Below, piece by piece: positions 25,807-34,630 of a DNA stretch of 49,655 bases. This stretch comes from Deltaproteobacteria bacterium (GTDB lineage: Bacteria; Desulfobacterota; Desulfobacteria; Desulfobacterales; Desulfatirhabdiaceae), in the NCBI GenBank assembly GCA_016219185.1, contig JACRBZ010000047.1:1-49655 (forward strand), in the 5' to 3' direction. Every line of letters starts with the position of its first letter. The stretch's first letter is position 1. Below the pieces are notes generated by a model. It was given only the letters and a program-made list of their open reading frames with translations. It ran no database searches and had not been told where the DNA came from. The position numbers and the translations under genes were made by a program.

Positions 25807-26389
25807 TTCTGTCGTTTTGGGTGAAAATGTCTTCATCGAAGAATTCTGCATCATCGGTGTTCCCGCTCGGGACCAAATAACCGGCGATACGGAGACAATC
25901 ATCGGTTCAGACGCCCACATTCGTTCGCACACGGTCATCTATGCAGGAAACCGGATCGGAAAAGGTTTCCAGACCGGGAACAAAGTCAATATCCGGGAGT
26001 TAAACGCCATCGGCGATCATGTCAGCATCGGAACATTGTCCGTGATCGAGCATCATGTGATCATCGGAGATCGCGTCCGCATTCACAGTCAGGTTTTTGT
26101 GCCGGAATATTCGGTCATTGAAGCGGGCGCGTGGCTCGGACCCAATGTGGTATTGACCAATGCGAAATACCCGCTGTCTCCGGGTGTGAAGGCATCACTG
26201 AAAGGTCCCATCATTAAAAAAGGGGCCAAGGTCGGTGCGAATGTTACTATTCTTCCCGGAGTCGTCATCGGTGAAAACAGCCTGATCGGTGCGGGTTCCG
26301 TGGTTGTGCATGATGTACCGGAAGGTGCGGTCGTTGTTGGAAATCCGGCCAAAATTATAAAACATATCCATGAACTGCCTTATCAATAG
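25781..26389 (+). CDS. Hexapeptide-repeat N-acyltransferase (second copy)
   Basis: A 202-residue left-handed beta-helix enzyme, longer than the first copy by an N-terminal stretch (YDSVVLGENVFIEEFCIIGVPAR). Hexapeptides continue to IIKKGAKVGANVTILPGVVIGENSLIGAGSVV, then NPAKIIKHI. The substrate may be the 3-amino sugar formed by the downstream aminotransferase, as in WlbB or FdtC pathways. The gene lies between its predicted dehydrogenase and aminotransferase partners, with overlap on the left and ten bases of spacing on the right. Confidence 0.9.
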   Translation: MNNFKHIYDSVVLGENVFIEEFCIIGVPARDQITGDTETIIGSDAHIRSHTVIYAGNRIGKGFQTGNKVNIRELNAIGDHVSIGTLSVIEHHVIIGDRVRIHSQVFVPEYSVIEAGAWLGPNVVLTNAKYPLSPGVKASLKGPIIKKGAKVGANVTILPGVVIGENSLIGAGSVVVHDVPEGAVVVGNPAKIIKHIHELPYQ

Positions 26390-26399
26390 GAGTTTAATA

Positions 26400-27506
26400 A
26401 TGAATATACCGTTGGTCGACCTGAAAGCGCAGTACCAAAGTATTAAATCTGAAATTGATGCAGCCATGCAGGATGTTATTTCCAAGACGGCTTTTATTGG
26501 CGGACCTTACCTGGCTTCTTTTGAATCAGGCTTTGCCGAATTTTGTGGAGTCGGGCACTGCATCGGGGTCGGCAATGGCACCGATGCGCTCTTCATTGCC
26601 CTGAAAACGCTGGGCGTGGGTATCGGCGATGAGGTTATCACTGTCGCCAACAGCTTTATCGCCACATCCGAGGCCATAACACAAACCGGCGCCAAAGTGG
26701 TTTTCACGGATATCGATCCGGTAACATACAACATCGATGTCAATCAATTGGAAAACAAAATCACCGCCAAAACCAAAGCCATTGTTCCGGTGCATCTCTA
26801 TGGCCAGCCGGCGGATATGGAGCCGATCCGGGTACTGGCAAAGATGCACAACCTTTACGTTGTCGGCGATGCAGCCCAGGCCCATGGCGCGATGTACCAC
26901 GGAAAGCCCATTTCAACGCTGGCGGATTTCACCTGTTACAGTTTTTATCCGGGGAAAAACCTGGGCGCTTACGGAGATGGAGGCGCCATGGTGACGGACA
27001 ATCCGGAGTGGGCAGCAAAAGCCCGCATGTTTGCCAATCACGGCAGAGCGAAGAAGTATGACCATGACTTTGAAGGTGTCAATAGTCGACTTGACGGACT
27101 TCAGGCGGCCATTCTAAGCGCCAAACTAAACCATCTTGATGAGTGGACAGAGGCCAGACGGCGAAATGCATATCTTTACAACGAATTCCTGAAGAATGCT
27201 GCTGTCATTACGCCGAAAGAAATGGAGGATATCCGCGCAGTTTACCACCTTTATGTGGTTCGCGTACGAGATGGGCATAGGGAAAAATATCAAGAGCATC
27301 TCAAGGCAGCAGGAATCAGCACCGGTGTTCACTATCCGATTTCATTGCCTTATTTGAACGCCTATAACTATCTTGGACATACTGAAAACGATTTTCCGGA
27401 AGCATTGAAAGCATCACGTGAAATCGTCTCACTTCCCATGTTTGCGGAGCTGAATGCCGGACAGATCGAGTACATCGCCTCAATAATCGGTCAATTTGAA
27501 ATGTGA
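26400..27506 (+). CDS. DegT/DnrJ/EryC1 sugar aminotransferase
   Basis: A 368-residue PLP-dependent aminotransferase that converts a keto-sugar nucleotide to an amino sugar. Signatures are IPLVDLKAQYQSIK at the start, GNGTDALFIAL for cofactor binding, DAAQAHGA, and the Schiff-base lysine in FYPGKNLGAYGDGGAM (about 181-196). The ATG at 26400 follows AGGAG; earlier in-frame codons overlap the acyltransferase gene. Context with Gfo/Idh and acyltransferase genes points to a 3-amino sugar such as those in the WlbABC or FdtABC routes. Confidence 0.92.
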   Translation: MNIPLVDLKAQYQSIKSEIDAAMQDVISKTAFIGGPYLASFESGFAEFCGVGHCIGVGNGTDALFIALKTLGVGIGDEVITVANSFIATSEAITQTGAKVVFTDIDPVTYNIDVNQLENKITAKTKAIVPVHLYGQPADMEPIRVLAKMHNLYVVGDAAQAHGAMYHGKPISTLADFTCYSFYPGKNLGAYGDGGAMVTDNPEWAAKARMFANHGRAKKYDHDFEGVNSRLDGLQAAILSAKLNHLDEWTEARRRNAYLYNEFLKNAAVITPKEMEDIRAVYHLYVVRVRDGHREKYQEHLKAAGISTGVHYPISLPYLNAYNYLGHTENDFPEALKASREIVSLPMFAELNAGQIEYIASIIGQFEM

Positions 27507-27516
27507 AAGATGTGTG

Positions 27517-28425
27517 ATGGTGAAGAATGAATCACGAGTATATGTCTTGATAACGCCAGTGAAGGATGAGGAAGCGCTCATCGGTGAAACCATCACTTCG
27601 GTTGTCGGACAATCCTTGCTACCATCGCAGTGGGTAATCGTGAGTGATGGTTCCACGGACCGCACAGAGGAAATTGTCAGTAAGGCTTCATCCCGCCATT
27701 CATGGATTCGGTTGATTTGTCTGCCTCCACGGAAAGAGCGCAGTTTCGCGGCCGTTGTTCATGCCACTGAATCCGGAGTGCGCGCCCTGACCGTGTCTGA
27801 TTATCAATATATCGGACTGTTGGACTCGGACGTTCGATTTGATCCCGACTATTTTAAAACAATGATCCAACGGTTTGAAGAAAATCCACGCCTTGGGTTG
27901 GGTGGCGGGATGGTAATAGACATAGGATTGTCGAAGCGTCATCCCCCTCGCAACTTATTGGATGTACCGGGAGCCACCCAGTTTTATCGACGCCGGTGCT
28001 ACGAAGATATCGGCGGTCTGATTGCCGTTCCCGAAGGCGGATGGGATGCTTTGACATGTGTGCGTGCAAGGATGTTGGGCTACGAAACCCGTTTATTCTC
28101 TGATTTGGTGGTGGATCATTTAAAACCCAGAAACATATGCAATGGCGGCATTCTGGAACGGACGTGCCAGCTGGGAATGCGCGATTACGCGCTAGGCTAC
28201 GATCCCGTGTTTGAGTTTTTCAAATGTATGAGCAGGGTATTTAATGAATACCCACCGGTCCTCGCATCTGCCGCTTGGCTTGCAGGCTACTTCGCAGCCG
28301 GTTTAACGCGCCGTAAACGTTTTATTCCCAATGATCTGCTGCGATTCAGCCAAACGGAACAGCGGAAAAGGTTGAAGCAGCTTTTCAGAAATCCTGGCAA
28401 TCAACTGTGCCGGGATGCGAAATAG
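27517..28425 (+). CDS. Glycosyltransferase family 2
   Basis: A GT-A fold transferase of 302 residues from the ATG at 27517; an ATG at 27496 is an alternative that overlaps the aminotransferase gene. It has the family opening YVLITPVKDEEALIGETI, the donor-binding VSDGSTDRT, and the metal-binding DxD in LLDSDVRF. LGLGGGMVIDIG and GGWDALTCVRARMLGYET follow, matching processive and non-processive GT2 enzymes. A C-terminal segment (VLASAAWLAGYFAAGL) is hydrophobic and could touch the membrane. It is the last gene before the second regulatory region. Confidence 0.88.
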   Translation: MVKNESRVYVLITPVKDEEALIGETITSVVGQSLLPSQWVIVSDGSTDRTEEIVSKASSRHSWIRLICLPPRKERSFAAVVHATESGVRALTVSDYQYIGLLDSDVRFDPDYFKTMIQRFEENPRLGLGGGMVIDIGLSKRHPPRNLLDVPGATQFYRRRCYEDIGGLIAVPEGGWDALTCVRARMLGYETRLFSDLVVDHLKPRNICNGGILERTCQLGMRDYALGYDPVFEFFKCMSRVFNEYPPVLASAAWLAGYFAAGLTRRKRFIPNDLLRFSQTEQRKRLKQLFRNPGNQLCRDAK

Positions 28426-28536
28426 ACTTCTCGTCATGGATCTGATGGAAAATGCGACGGATGTGCTTGTCCTGCTTGCCGGAACCCTTCAAAATAGCCG
28501 ATAACACATACAGGCTTTATCTTTTTAGTGAGTTTA

Positions 28537-28605
28537 TGGGTATGTATCTACCCAGGTGAAGTCTGATAAAATCCCCCTGTTATTCGTTATGCGTTGGTGT
28601 CATAG
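28537..28605 (+). promoter_or_regulatory. Polysaccharide-locus promoter block, copy 2
   Basis: Matches 15835-15876 at 34 of 42 positions over 28537-28578; the downstream block TTGGTGTCATAG lies at 28594-28605. Here GG and GC are ten bases apart in TTGGTGTCATAGTAGCT, but copy 1 lacks both pairs, so sigma54 use is not supported. It would drive the export and assembly genes from 28949. Confidence 0.55.
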
Positions 28606-28772
28606 TAGCTACAACAACAAAAGTTTACGCCACTCGACCCTGTTATGAATAAACGTGACACCTGCTATTTTTTTTAGTTCATAAGGTTCACGTGTGACGA
28701 TTCATTGCTTTTAATGTAACGATCATAGCCAGTGCATTCTGATTGCTCCCAAGTATGAAATTGGCAGCTAAT

Positions 28773-28786
28773 TGCGGCAGCCTGCC
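28773..28786 (+). promoter_or_regulatory. ops-like element, copy 2
   Basis: TGCGGCAGCCTGCC differs from copy 1 (16601-16614) at two positions and sits in a 22-nt block with 20 identities. It lies about 160 bases before the wza-like ATG. If the NusG-like protein binds copy 1, this copy may bring the second operon under the same control. Confidence 0.45.
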
Positions 28787-28796
28787 CAAAGGCTAT

Positions 28797-28890
28797 GAAA
28801 ACACACCGAGCGTTCCCGCCGCCCCTTTCTGCTCATGCTTCTGGATTTCAGAACATTGCCACCATTGGCAGTGGATAGACCCTGAAGGAC
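28797..28890 (+). pseudogene. Remnant of the sugar transferase gene 5' region
   Basis: 28797-28846 matches 17126-17175 at 44 of 50 positions without gaps, including a 24-nt identity (28823-28846 with 17152-17175). Bases 28875-28890 then match 17185-17190 joined to 17211-17220, a clean 20-nt deletion. The segment corresponds to residues about 44-75 of the sugar transferase's N-terminal domain. It has no start or stable frame and is a relic. Confidence 0.75.
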
Positions 28891-28948
28891 CAGATACCCA
28901 AGGCCCGGGTAGAACGCAGCCAACTATTTTATTCTACTGGAGGTAATA

Positions 28949-29668
28949 ATGGAACGCTATCGCAAACGAGAACACACCCTGACGAGATCCATTTTGATTA
29001 CAGCCTGGCTGATCCTTGTATTAGCTGGGTGCCAAACCGCACCGCAGCCCCTACCGATGGCCCCGCCGCCTGCTGCCGACCCGGCTGTTTCCTCCAGGAC
29101 TGCATTGGGACCCGGCGATGTCATTGACATCAAATTCGCGTATGCCAGCCAATTTAACGAGAGCCAGACCGTGCGGCCTGACGGCAAGATCGAGCTGCAT
29201 CTGATCGGACCCGTCACTGCTCAGGGTAAAACCCCGGATGAACTCCGGGAGGAGATCGAAGGGCTCTATGCCAGCCAATTGAAGCACCCGCAACTTGCCG
29301 TAATTGTGCGTTTGTTCCATGAGCGCCGCGTCTATGTGGGGGGCGAAGTCAACAAACCCGGATTGATCCAAATGCCCGGCACGTTGACCGCTCTGGAAGC
29401 AATCATGGATGCCGGCGGATTCAACCTGGAGAGGGCGGAAATACAAAACGTGGTGATCGTCCGGCAAAAAGATGGCCGGAACATCGGATATGCCCTTAAC
29501 TTCAAGGATACCCTCGGAGGCCAGGATGCGCAATCGTTCATCCTGGAACCGCGGGATATCGTCTATGTTCCGAGAACCCGGATCGCCGACCTCGATCAAT
29601 GGATGTCCCAATATGTGTACAAGCTGCTGCCGCCTTTTTCCATAGGGATTCCGTTATACAACAACTAA
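28949..29668 (+). CDS. Polysaccharide export lipoprotein, Wza/OPX family
   Basis: An outer-membrane polysaccharide export protein of 239 residues. The lipobox LAGC (Cys28) follows a hydrophobic helix. The export domain begins at ALGPGDVIDIKF (about 51-62) with VRPDGKIELHLIGPV, and an SLBB-like domain follows (RRVYVGGEVNKPGLIQMPGTLTALEAIMDAGG, in pieces, about 129-160). It is shorter than E. coli Wza and lacks the C-terminal membrane-crossing helix, like many OPX proteins of this size. GGAGG precedes the ATG. It heads the export and assembly operon and is followed by its usual partner, the chain-length protein. Confidence 0.93.
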   Translation: MERYRKREHTLTRSILITAWLILVLAGCQTAPQPLPMAPPPAADPAVSSRTALGPGDVIDIKFAYASQFNESQTVRPDGKIELHLIGPVTAQGKTPDELREEIEGLYASQLKHPQLAVIVRLFHERRVYVGGEVNKPGLIQMPGTLTALEAIMDAGGFNLERAEIQNVVIVRQKDGRNIGYALNFKDTLGGQDAQSFILEPRDIVYVPRTRIADLDQWMSQYVYKLLPPFSIGIPLYNN

Positions 29669-29717
29669 AAACGCGAACCGTATGGCGACATAACATCTCA
29701 TCTTAGGAGAAACAGGT

Positions 29718-32036
29718 ATGGGAGAGATAACACCGTCAGACAAAAGATTTAATCGGGATTTTCCTGAAACGACCATGCGTGATATTTACGCTGTCCTCTT
29801 CAGGCACAAATCCAGGGCAATCATCTTCTTTTGCACCGTGATGATCACGGTAATCATTGGCATCTTCCTGTCCTCGGATGTCTATCAATCCGACGCAAAG
29901 CTCTTGGTGCGACTCGGACGAGAAAGTGTCAGCCTGGATCCTACGGCATCCACCGGTCGGGTAATGAATATTTCCCAGGACTGGGAAAGTGGAATTAACT
30001 CTGAGCTTGAAATCCTCAACAGCCGCAAACTGGCCGAGAAAGTAGTGGACGCAACTGGAGTAGACATGCAAAAGGATTGGGCAGCGCAAACCCCTCTTCC
30101 AGATGATTCGGTCATCAAAAAATTGCGTTATATCGTTAAACAAACGCTGTGGTCCCCCCTGGTCGCCTTTGCAAAACCAATTTTTCCTTCGCAGCCGATT
30201 ACTTCAAGGGAACAGTTGCAAGATCGCGATGTAGCAATCCGATCCTTCATGGAGAAGCTTAAGGTCGAAACGATAAAAAAAAGCAATATCCTGCTGATTT
30301 CATACGAGTCCAATAGTCCCCAACTGGCCAGGGATCAGGTAGAAAAATTCATTCAGTTCTATCTGGACGAGCACATCAGTGCCCATCGGACCTCCGGGTC
30401 ATATGCGTTTTTCAACTCCCAGGCAGAAACATTCCGCAGTGCGCTTGCGCTGGGTGAGGAAAATCTGAAGAACCTCAAGAGTCAAACCGGCATGGCCTCC
30501 CTGCAGGAACAACGCCGAATTCTTCTGGATAGAATCGGCAACTTGCAGCGGGATTTGGAACTGACAGATGCCGCATCGGTTGCTTCAACAGCTAAAATCA
30601 AGGTGATGAAAAACACCCTTGCCTCACTTCCGAGCACCATGCAACGGGAGGAGACCACCGGATTTGCCAACTCGAGCACCGATGAACTGCTCAGGCGACT
30701 CAATGATCTACAAATGAAGGAACATGAACTCCTTTCCACATTCACAGAGAACAGCGTGCCGGTTGTTGAACTCCGTCGCCAGATTCGAGAGGCACAATCC
30801 CTGTTGAGCAAGGCCCAACAGCCCAGGCAAGTGACTAGAGCAGCCAACCCGACATATCAGCAGCTTCAATTGGAGTTCCTCAGCGAAGATGGGCAGCATT
30901 CGTCGCTTCTAGCTAAAGCAGAAGCACAGAAACAGCAACTGGCAAGGGCCAAAAACGAACTTGAAACTGTGAACGAAAGTGAAATGAAGCTGACCAATTT
31001 GGAACGAGAGCTGGACCTTCTCAGAGCTAATTACCGCAAGTATTCGGAGAGCATGGAGCAGGCTCGAATCGATCAGGCGCTGGAGATGGATAAGATTTCC
31101 AACATCAGCATTGTTCAGCCCCCATCTTATCCGGTAAAGCCCATCCGACCTCGGGTGGCATTAAACCTTGTTATGGGATTGTTTCTGGGATTATTCGGCG
31201 GGATCGGGCTGGCATTTGTTTCCGAGTACCTGGATCACTCCATCAAGAAACCCGAAGAAGTTGAACAACGGCTTCAGTTGCCCATCTTGGCCTCAATTCC
31301 GTACTGGCATTCAAATGGGGCGGTTAAGGCTGACGGGAAAACCAGCATGCAGGGTTATATCCCCTACTTGCAGGAAATGAGCGAGACGCCGCAAAACTGC
31401 CCGCTCGAACTCAGAAAAATTTATGAAACCTTTATTAATCGCCTGAATAGCCCAGCTTGCGGAAATTTTGAAACATTACACGCCATTTCCTTAACCAGTT
31501 GCCACCCGGGTGAAGGGAACAGCACCGTAGCAGCTCATCTTGCGCTCATGCTGGCAAACTGTGGGGAGGGGCGCATCCTTCTTGTTGATGCAAACATCCA
31601 TCATCCCTCGGTGCATCGCATTTTTGACGTGGACCTTTCTCCCGGGCTTACGGACATATTTAGAGATGGCCAGGGCAACATGAACTTGATCAGGCCTTCC
31701 CGCATCAATTATCTCGATCTGCTTTGTGCGGGACGAGCGGAAGCGGATTCCTCATGGCGTTTCGATTCAAAAACCTTTGCCGAACTGCTTAAGCTGTGGA
31801 AGCGTGAATACAGCTTCGTCATATTTGACAGCCCGGCTGTGTGGGAAGGTAATTATGCGGATAGCCTTGGAACCCTGGTTGATGCAGTGATTCTTGTGGC
31901 CGAGGCAGAAAAAGTCCGCTGGGAAACGGCTCAACGAGCAAAGGACCTGCTCATCGAGGCCAGGGCCAACGTCCTTGGAATTGTTCTGAATAAGAGGCAA
32001 TTCTATATTCCTGAGTGGTTATACCGAATGGTCTAA
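29718..32036 (+). CDS. Wzz/GumC chain-length determinant fused to a BY-kinase-like domain
   Basis: A 772-residue inner-membrane co-polymerase (PCP-2a). The N-terminal Wzz domain starts with a transmembrane helix (AIIFFCTVMITVIIGIFLSS, about 34-53). Long coiled coils follow, then the proline-rich PSYPVKPIRPR and a second helix (LNLVMGLFLGLFGGIGLAFV). The C-terminal ATPase region has Walker A' LLVDANIHHP and Walker B FVIFDSP. The P-loop reads HPGEGNST, with Asn601 in place of the catalytic Lys. The usual C-terminal tyrosine cluster is absent. It probably controls chain length without autophosphorylation. AGGAG precedes the ATG. Confidence 0.92.
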   Translation: MGEITPSDKRFNRDFPETTMRDIYAVLFRHKSRAIIFFCTVMITVIIGIFLSSDVYQSDAKLLVRLGRESVSLDPTASTGRVMNISQDWESGINSELEILNSRKLAEKVVDATGVDMQKDWAAQTPLPDDSVIKKLRYIVKQTLWSPLVAFAKPIFPSQPITSREQLQDRDVAIRSFMEKLKVETIKKSNILLISYESNSPQLARDQVEKFIQFYLDEHISAHRTSGSYAFFNSQAETFRSALALGEENLKNLKSQTGMASLQEQRRILLDRIGNLQRDLELTDAASVASTAKIKVMKNTLASLPSTMQREETTGFANSSTDELLRRLNDLQMKEHELLSTFTENSVPVVELRRQIREAQSLLSKAQQPRQVTRAANPTYQQLQLEFLSEDGQHSSLLAKAEAQKQQLARAKNELETVNESEMKLTNLERELDLLRANYRKYSESMEQARIDQALEMDKISNISIVQPPSYPVKPIRPRVALNLVMGLFLGLFGGIGLAFVSEYLDHSIKKPEEVEQRLQLPILASIPYWHSNGAVKADGKTSMQGYIPYLQEMSETPQNCPLELRKIYETFINRLNSPACGNFETLHAISLTSCHPGEGNSTVAAHLALMLANCGEGRILLVDANIHHPSVHRIFDVDLSPGLTDIFRDGQGNMNLIRPSRINYLDLLCAGRAEADSSWRFDSKTFAELLKLWKREYSFVIFDSPAVWEGNYADSLGTLVDAVILVAEAEKVRWETAQRAKDLLIEARANVLGIVLNKRQFYIPEWLYRMV

Positions 32037-32092
32037 CGTCATTTGTTTCCAGCTATCTATATGGATTAATGAGATCGTGTAACCAAGCGACG

Positions 32093-33310
32093 ATGAAAAT
32101 ATTAATGCTCCTCGGAAATGAGAAAGAAATCGGGACCTATCACCGGGCCTTCGGCTGGGCGAAATATCTTACACAAAGAGGCCATGTCGTTACAATTGCT
32201 TGTGACGGCCACAAGAGATTTGAGACACGTATGCACGATGTATGTGGAATCAAGATCCTGGAAACTCCGAGCTTCATGGATGGCCGTCTTCTGGGTACGC
32301 GTCTGACCGGTCTGGGAGGATGGGGGTTGCTGAGTATTCGCGCGCGGCGTGCAGAGTTGTTCCATGGCAATTATGACGTCGTGCATATGTTTGAACACTA
32401 TCCAAGCGTAGTTTTGCCGGTTTATATGGGCGGTTATGGAAGATCGCCGGTTTTTCTCTCCGACTGGTGCGATCACTATGGAGAAGGCGGGTTCCGCGAT
32501 ATGTATGACACCTATAGGATGCGGGCCATATATCGAAGACTCGGGAAAATCCCAATGAAGCTATTGGATTTTTTTGAAAAAGACATCAGGCGAAAGTCTT
32601 CTGCCGTCACCGTGATCAGCAGTTATTTGTTTGATCGGGCGGTAGGTTTTAAAATCGATCCCGATAAGATCTCCATTATACGCGGCAGCGTGGATACGGG
32701 TAAACTTAAACCGATAGAAAAACTCGATGCCAGGAAAAATGTGGGCATTGCCGGCGATCAACGCATAATTACATTTCTCGGGACAGCGCAATTTGACGTT
32801 GATCTTGCCCTGCGTGCTTTTGCAACCGTTTTGCACCAATGTCCCGATGCTCGATTCCTTGTACTGGGTAAAAAGACGGACCCACTAGGCCCAATGATTG
32901 AGTCCCTGTCACTATCTGATTATGTCACACTGACCGGTTGGTGCTCACAACGCGATTTGATTAATTACCTTTCCGCAACAGATGTATTCGTGCTTCCGAT
33001 GAGAGACAACGCAGTTAATCAAGCAAGATGGCCGAATAAGATTAACGAGTACATGGCCATGGCGAGGCCGACCGTGTGCTCGCCAGTGGGGGATGTGGCT
33101 GAGTTGGTCAAGCGAGAGCGGATCGGATTGGTGCCGGAAAATGATCCCGTTCATTTTGGAACAGCAATTCTGACTCTGCTGAATAACGAGCAGTTGGCAC
33201 GCAATATGGGCAAACGGGCTAGAAGGGTCGCCGAGCGCCAGTTCGATATTGCGGTGCAAGGATCACAGGTCGAAAGGTTGTATCGGCGTTTGGTGTCAGC
33301 TTTTGCTTAG
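32093..33310 (+). CDS. Glycosyltransferase family 4 (2)
   Basis: A 405-residue GT-B enzyme. The N-terminal domain starts MKILMLLGNEKEIGTYHRAFGWAKYL and includes DVVHMFEHYPSVVLPVYMG. The donor domain has RIITFLGTAQFDVDLAL and the conserved late block WPNKINEYMAMARPTVCSPVG with its Glu pair. The ATG at 32093 fits the family start; the open frame to 32015 overlaps the chain-length gene. The ribosome binding site is weak. Acceptor and donor sugars are not predictable. Confidence 0.87.
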   Translation: MKILMLLGNEKEIGTYHRAFGWAKYLTQRGHVVTIACDGHKRFETRMHDVCGIKILETPSFMDGRLLGTRLTGLGGWGLLSIRARRAELFHGNYDVVHMFEHYPSVVLPVYMGGYGRSPVFLSDWCDHYGEGGFRDMYDTYRMRAIYRRLGKIPMKLLDFFEKDIRRKSSAVTVISSYLFDRAVGFKIDPDKISIIRGSVDTGKLKPIEKLDARKNVGIAGDQRIITFLGTAQFDVDLALRAFATVLHQCPDARFLVLGKKTDPLGPMIESLSLSDYVTLTGWCSQRDLINYLSATDVFVLPMRDNAVNQARWPNKINEYMAMARPTVCSPVGDVAELVKRERIGLVPENDPVHFGTAILTLLNNEQLARNMGKRARRVAERQFDIAVQGSQVERLYRRLVSAFA

Positions 33311-33348
33311 ATGCTGGCCGCGTATCACCTCATACCGGGAGTCCCAAA

Positions 33349-34611
33349 ATGCATAAATTGCTTATCCTTACTTCTCTTATGCCCTACCCGCCACAAGACG
33401 GCGCTTCGCTTCGCAACTGGCACATGTGTAAACAGCTCAGCCAAAAAATGGACGTCACGGTGTTGGGTCGGACGATTACGCCGCTTTCGCCGGATGTAAT
33501 TCAATCAGCGTCAAGTCGGAGCCTGCATTTCGAGATGAGCCACATCGATCGCCCATCGCTCCCGAAGAAGGCCATCGGCGCGTTTCGCCTCCTTTTTTCC
33601 TCATATCCCATACAAATCGGTGGCTATGAATTTGCGAGGCAACACAACGCGTTGACTACGTTGCTTGCGCAGACCAAATTCGACTTCATCCAGATTGATC
33701 CTTGGCTTTATTCTTATTGGCCACAGGTTAAAGAAACAGGAGCAATTACTGTCGTCAGTTACCACAACATCGAAAGCGAATTACTCATTCGCCAGGCGAA
33801 AATCGAGACTTCGATTGGCCGCCGGCTTTTGAAACGCTTGGACGCAAAGCGCATGGAACGCATCGAAGCGTCATTGTTCCATGAGGCGGACATCTCCATT
33901 GTCACCACAAAGCGCGAGCAGGTTCTGCTCAAAGAACGCTTCCCAAATGCAAGGATTCTTGTCGCGCCAAACGGCGTCGATTTCGAGACAATTCAGGTAC
34001 TACCCCCGCGCAAGACAAAACGGATTCTTTTCGTTGGCACTCTCGACTATGATCCGAATATAGACGCTGTTACACATTTCGTAAGGAACATTTTTCCCAT
34101 TTTACGCAGCCGATATCGAGACATAACATTTCATGTCGCCGGATTGAATCCGGGGCCTCGCATCATGCTCCTAAATAATGAGCCGAACGTTCAGATACAT
34201 GGCTTCGTGCCGAATCTCAGACACGTTTATCAAGAGGCTTCGGTATGCGTGGCGCCACTGCGCGCCGGAAGCGGGTCAAGACTAAAAATCCTTGAAGCCA
34301 TGGCCTATGGGAGGCCGGTGGTATCGACCCAACTGGGATGTGAGGGGTTGCAGGTGGAAACAGGGACACATCTTTTGATTGCTGATAAACCCGAAGAATT
34401 CGCCAATGCCATCGGAAATATCCTGGATGATCCCAATATGGGTCGCAAACTGGCGGCAAATGCCCGAAAATTTGTGGAAATTGAACATTCTTGGAAATCA
34501 ATCGTCGAAATGGTTCTTGTTGAATTCGAATCCGTGATGGCTTCTTTAAATCAATTTCAGAACAATATGAATCAGCATGAGTCCGTTTGCTACACCTCTC
34601 GGGTTGGGTGA
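33349..34611 (+). CDS. Glycosyltransferase family 4 (3), Stp1-like
   Basis: A 420-residue GT-B enzyme resembling the sugar transferases that accompany exosortase-type exopolysaccharide loci. It opens LLILTSLMPYPPQDGASLRN, has VVSYHNIESELLIRQ in the middle, and a donor domain with ILFVGTLDYDPNIDAVTHF and SGSRLKILEAMAYGRPVVST (about 306-325). No exosortase gene is in this window. Its end lies 19 bases before the start of the polymerase gene. Confidence 0.87.
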   Translation: MHKLLILTSLMPYPPQDGASLRNWHMCKQLSQKMDVTVLGRTITPLSPDVIQSASSRSLHFEMSHIDRPSLPKKAIGAFRLLFSSYPIQIGGYEFARQHNALTTLLAQTKFDFIQIDPWLYSYWPQVKETGAITVVSYHNIESELLIRQAKIETSIGRRLLKRLDAKRMERIEASLFHEADISIVTTKREQVLLKERFPNARILVAPNGVDFETIQVLPPRKTKRILFVGTLDYDPNIDAVTHFVRNIFPILRSRYRDITFHVAGLNPGPRIMLLNNEPNVQIHGFVPNLRHVYQEASVCVAPLRAGSGSRLKILEAMAYGRPVVSTQLGCEGLQVETGTHLLIADKPEEFANAIGNILDDPNMGRKLAANARKFVEIEHSWKSIVEMVLVEFESVMASLNQFQNNMNQHESVCYTSRVG

Positions 34612-34630
34612 GCACAAAAGAGAGCAAATT

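Larger units (their letters stand above)
28426..28948 (+). other. Second regulatory region, a shrunken copy of the first leader
   Basis: No intact gene was seen in 523 bases. In order it holds a copy of the promoter block (28537-28605), a T-rich tract (28668-28675), a second ops-like element (28773-28786), a fragment of the sugar transferase gene (28797-28890), and the GGAGG ribosome binding site of the wza-like gene. The same order occurs at 15835-17220, indicating descent from a duplication with deletions. Confidence 0.65.

Noticed and set aside
28594..28610. Possible sigma54 promoter in promoter block copy 2
   Set aside because: GG-N10-GC is present here, but the otherwise conserved copy 1 (15893-15909) lacks both dinucleotides and the -24 consensus is poor.
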